6,386 nucleotides of DNA, taken from positions 1-6,386 of the forward strand of contig CAJTPH010000072.1 of the NCBI GenBank assembly GCA_910578215.1, read 5' to 3'. The notes beneath the pieces are model-generated. The model searched no databases, was not told where the DNA came from, and worked only from the letters and a program-made list of their open reading frames with translations. Position 1 is the stretch's first letter. Every line of letters starts with the position of its first letter. The DNA comes from an uncultured Acetatifactor sp. GTDB taxonomy: Bacteria; Bacillota; Clostridia; Lachnospirales; Lachnospiraceae. The position numbers were made by a program, and so were the translations under genes. Shown here in pieces: positions 4,654 to 6,386 of the stretch.

Positions 4654-4851
4654 ATGCCCAAGATGAAGACAAGCAGATCAGCTGCAAAGCGTTTTAAAGT
4701 GACAGGGACAGGTAAGTTAAAAAGAAATAAGGCCTATAAGCGCCATATCTTGACAAAAAAGAGCGCTAAGAGAAAGCGTAATCTGAGAAAGCCTGCTATT
4801 ACCGATGCAACAAATGTAAAGACGATGAAGAAGATTTTGCCCTATTTATAA
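4654..4851 (+). CDS. rpmI: 50S ribosomal protein L35
   Basis: This 65-residue, strongly basic protein of the large ribosomal subunit has the family's normal length. The N-terminus MPKMKTSRSAAKRFKVTGTGK and the later RHILTKKSAKRKRNLRKPA stretch (30-48) are characteristic of L35. AGGAGG at 4639-4644 lies nine nt before the ATG. An out-of-frame ATG at 4649 closes after a few codons and is not used. The gene lies 47 nt after infC and 23 nt before rplT, the conserved order of this operon, and should share its L20-controlled transcript. Confidence 0.98.
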   Translation: MPKMKTSRSAAKRFKVTGTGKLKRNKAYKRHILTKKSAKRKRNLRKPAITDATNVKTMKKILPYL

Positions 4852-4874
4852 TCAGGTAAGGAGGAAGAAAAGAC

Positions 4875-5231
4875 ATGGCAAGAATTAAAGGCGGCATGAA
4901 TGCCAAGAAAAAGCATAATAGAGTATTGAAGCTTGCAAAGGGCTACAGGGGAGCGAGAAGCAAGCAGTACAGAGTGGCAAAGCAGTCTGTGATGAGAGCG
5001 CTGGCAAGCTCTTACGCGGGCAGAAAAGAGAGAAAGCGTCAGTTCAGACAGCTGTGGATTGCCCGTATCAACGCGGCGGCAAGAATGAACGGGCTGTCCT
5101 ACAGCAAATTTATGCATGGGCTCAAGCTTGCGGGCGTTGAGATCAACAGAAAGATGCTGTCCGAGATGGCGGTAAACGATGCGGAGGGCTTCAAGTCCCT
5201 GGCGGATCTGGCAAAGAGCAAGGTTGCCTAG
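4875..5231 (+). CDS. rplT: 50S ribosomal protein L20
   Basis: This 118-residue protein has the standard L20 length. L20 binds 23S rRNA early in 50S assembly and also binds its own operon leader to shut the operon down. Diagnostic stretches are the basic N-terminal extension MARIKGGMNAKKKHNR, then LAKGYRGARSKQYRVAKQSV (20-39), RKERKRQFRQLWIARINAAAR (50-70) and GLSYSKFMHGLKLAGVEINRK (74-94). AAGGAGG at 4858-4864 lies 10 nt before the ATG. The last gene of the operon, it is followed 41 nt later by a strong terminator. The presence of L20 with an attenuated leader upstream supports feedback control. Confidence 0.98.
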   Translation: MARIKGGMNAKKKHNRVLKLAKGYRGARSKQYRVAKQSVMRALASSYAGRKERKRQFRQLWIARINAAARMNGLSYSKFMHGLKLAGVEINRKMLSEMAVNDAEGFKSLADLAKSKVA

Positions 5232-5272
5232 TGTAAGCAGGTCAGCACGCTCTGGTGCAGACAGATAAAAAT

Positions 5273-5320
5273 ACAGTTATAGCCGGCGTAAGTATCTTAC
5301 AAAAGCTATGGCTGTTTTTT
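5273..5320 (+). terminator. Two-stem intrinsic terminator after rplT
   Basis: ACAGTTATAGC (5273-5283) pairs with GCTATGGCTGT (5305-5315) over 11 positions, including two G-U pairs, followed by a T-run (5315-5320). The loop holds a second hairpin, GTAAG-TAT-CTTAC (5288-5300). The A-rich sequence before the stem (5267-5271) could pair with the T-run, so a weak terminator in the opposite direction is conceivable, though no gene faces it. Confidence 0.85.
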
Positions 5321-5364
5321 GTTGGACAAGTACTGCCGCACCTATTATATTATGGAGGAATGCC

Positions 5365-6144
5365 ATGCTGATATTTTTTGACATAGACGGAACCTTGATC
5401 GACGAGAGAGAACACAGGATGCCGGAAAGCGCCAGGGACGCTGTTTCCAGGGCCAGGGAGAACGGTCATATTTGTATGATAAACACCGGAAGGACCAGGC
5501 GGCTTGTAGGCGCAGACATCACCGGGGGCGTTGCGTTTGACGGGCTGCTGCTGGGCTGCGGCACTATGATCACCTACGGCGGACAGACCCTGTTTCACAG
5601 GACGTTTTCCGGGGAGCAGTCGCTCCGTATTGTGGAAGGGCTGCGCAGCCATGGAATCGACGCCCTGCTTGAGGGCAGCGAGAATGATTATATAGAGAGC
5701 TATGACAGGATGGTGCACCCTTATTTTAGGGAGTATGCCCAAAAATTTGCCAATACTTCCTTTGGGAGCTGGGAGGACGCAGTGGGATGCTTTGACAAGC
5801 TGTTTGCCTATGCGGAGGACAGGCGCCGCATGGACGCCTTTGCGGACAGCTTTTCGGGTGAGCTTGATTTTATAGACAGGCAGAGAGGTTTTTTTGAAAT
5901 AATTCCAAAGGGCTGTTCCAAGGCCAGCGCCATGGAGTATATCGCCGGATTCCTGAAGCTTCCCATGGAGGAGACCGTGGCCATCGGCGACAGCAGCAAT
6001 GACATAGCCATGCTGAAGCGTGCGGGCCGCAGCATAGCTATGGGCAACGGCACGAAGGAGGTCAGGGAGCTTGCCGATTATGTCACAACGACAGTGGAGG
6101 AGGACGGCATAAGGAACGCGCTTGAGTGGCTGGGCGCCCTGTGA
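5365..6144 (+). CDS. Cof-type HAD-IIB family hydrolase (putative sugar-phosphate phosphatase)
   Basis: This 259-residue cytoplasmic protein carries the full set of HAD phosphatase motifs. Motif I is DIDGT (6-10), with Asp6 as the expected nucleophile and Asp8 as the general acid. Motif II is the Thr in INTGR (39-43). Motif III is Lys186 in KGCSKASAM. Motif IV is GDSSND (208-213), with Asp209 and Asp213 expected to bind Mg2+. The insert between motifs II and III (about 75-180) is a C2-type cap, placing it in the Cof/HAD-IIB group, which usually dephosphorylates sugar phosphates or flavin-type cofactors. The specific substrate cannot be told. The start at 5365 follows GGAGG (5354-5358) by six nt and puts motif I at its usual place. 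It lies 44 nt after the rplT terminator with no convincing promoter, so expression may depend on read-through. Confidence 0.93.
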   Translation: MLIFFDIDGTLIDEREHRMPESARDAVSRARENGHICMINTGRTRRLVGADITGGVAFDGLLLGCGTMITYGGQTLFHRTFSGEQSLRIVEGLRSHGIDALLEGSENDYIESYDRMVHPYFREYAQKFANTSFGSWEDAVGCFDKLFAYAEDRRRMDAFADSFSGELDFIDRQRGFFEIIPKGCSKASAMEYIAGFLKLPMEETVAIGDSSNDIAMLKRAGRSIAMGNGTKEVRELADYVTTTVEEDGIRNALEWLGAL

Positions 6145-6162
6145 CGGAGCCGGCGTTGGCGG

Positions 6163-6223
6163 TAAAAAAATTTTAAATTTTTGAAAAAAAAGTGTGGCAT
6201 TATTAAAAAAGTTGTGATATACT
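6163..6223 (+). promoter_or_regulatory. tRNA promoter with A/T-rich UP-like tract
   Basis: TGATATACT at 6215-6223 is an extended -10 (TGA plus TATACT). GTGGCA at 6194-6199 is a 4-of-6 match to the -35 at 18-bp spacing. Immediately upstream, 6163-6191 is almost pure A/T in alternating A and T runs, in the position and style of an UP element that binds the alpha subunit of RNA polymerase, as is common for stable RNA genes. Transcription should begin near 6230, about nine nt before tRNA-Gly. No GC-rich terminator for the HAD gene is visible between 6144 and this promoter. Confidence 0.7.
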
Positions 6224-6238
6224 GTTTGAGTACGACAG

Positions 6239-6309
6239 GCAGATATAGTTCATCGGTAGAACGCTAGCTTCCCAAGCTGGAGAGACGGGTTCGATTCCCG
6301 CTATCTGCT
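6239..6309 (+). tRNA. tRNA-Gly, anticodon CCC
   Basis: The acceptor stem GCAGATA (6239-6245) pairs with TATCTGC (6302-6308), and the discriminator base is T at 6309. The D arm is GTTC/GAAC (6248-6262). The anticodon stem CTAGC/GCTGG (6264-6280) encloses TTCCCAA, giving anticodon CCC (6271-6273), which reads GGG. The T loop is TTCGATT (6290-6296). The first T-stem pair is A/C (6285/6301), a mismatch. CCA is not encoded and must be added after transcription. Confidence 0.95.
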
Positions 6310-6344
6310 CTTATAAAACACAGCCGGGAAGGCGTAAATGACAC

Positions 6345-6386
6345 GGCTCCATGGTCAAGCGGTTAAGACATCGCCCTTTCACGGCG
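6345..6386 (+). tRNA. tRNA-Glu, anticodon TTC (5' part; runs off the window)
   Basis: GGCTCCA (6345-6351) is the 5' acceptor strand, followed by a D arm with GGTTAAGAC and an anticodon loop CTTTCAC (6376-6382), giving anticodon TTC (6378-6380). The gene is cut by the window end just inside the anticodon stem. It starts 35 nt after tRNA-Gly, so both probably belong to one tRNA transcript. Confidence 0.92.

Noticed and set aside
5323..5351. Promoter TGGACA-N17-TATATT for the HAD phosphatase gene
   Set aside because: The hexamers match, but transcription would start around 5358, at the end of the ribosome binding site, leaving it off the mRNA.

Overview
The window looks like chromosomal DNA from a Gram-positive Clostridia species, most likely a Lachnospiraceae-type gut anaerobe. 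This is inferred from strong GGAGG-type ribosome binding sites, TGn-extended -10 promoters, an IF3/L35/L20 operon of Firmicutes type with an attenuator leader, and tRNA genes without an encoded CCA. Every supported gene lies on the + strand. The genus cannot be fixed from this sequence alone.

Left part (1-1703): a large interrupted inverted repeat (27-88) overlaps an extended -10 promoter. It is followed by a small stand-alone AraC-type DNA-binding protein (201-620) and, 27 nt later in the same reading frame, a 351-residue protein (648-1703) whose N-terminal half resembles a C39/BtrH-like papain fold. These two read like a split regulator-sensor pair. The stretch is visibly more GC-rich than the ribosomal-protein region.

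Middle (1704-3628): a promoter with a near-palindromic 16-bp site leads to two consecutive acetyltransferase genes. The first (1998-3197) encodes two GNAT domains fused in one chain, the first of them streptothricin-acetyltransferase-like. The second (3218-3628) is a single GNAT domain. Together they give three GNAT domains in one transcription unit.

Between the GNAT genes and the ribosomal operon lies a 140-bp multi-hairpin element (3693-3832). It has perfect 14-bp terminal inverted repeats and is flanked by an 8-bp direct repeat (AAAAACGC), which makes it a MITE-like non-coding mobile repeat.

Right part (3862-6386): a near-consensus promoter drives a long leader of the L20 type, with a terminator and a possible antiterminator pairing. 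It is followed by infC (start codon most likely ATT at 4100), rpmI and rplT, closed by a two-stem intrinsic terminator (5273-5320). A Cof-type HAD phosphatase (5365-6144) follows. Last come an A/T-rich UP-like tract, a promoter, tRNA-Gly(CCC) and the 5' part of tRNA-Glu(TTC), which runs off the window.

The least explained items are the MITE-like element with its two competing folds, the split AraC/C39-like pair with an apparently missing catalytic His, and the large operator-like inverted repeat at the left end.
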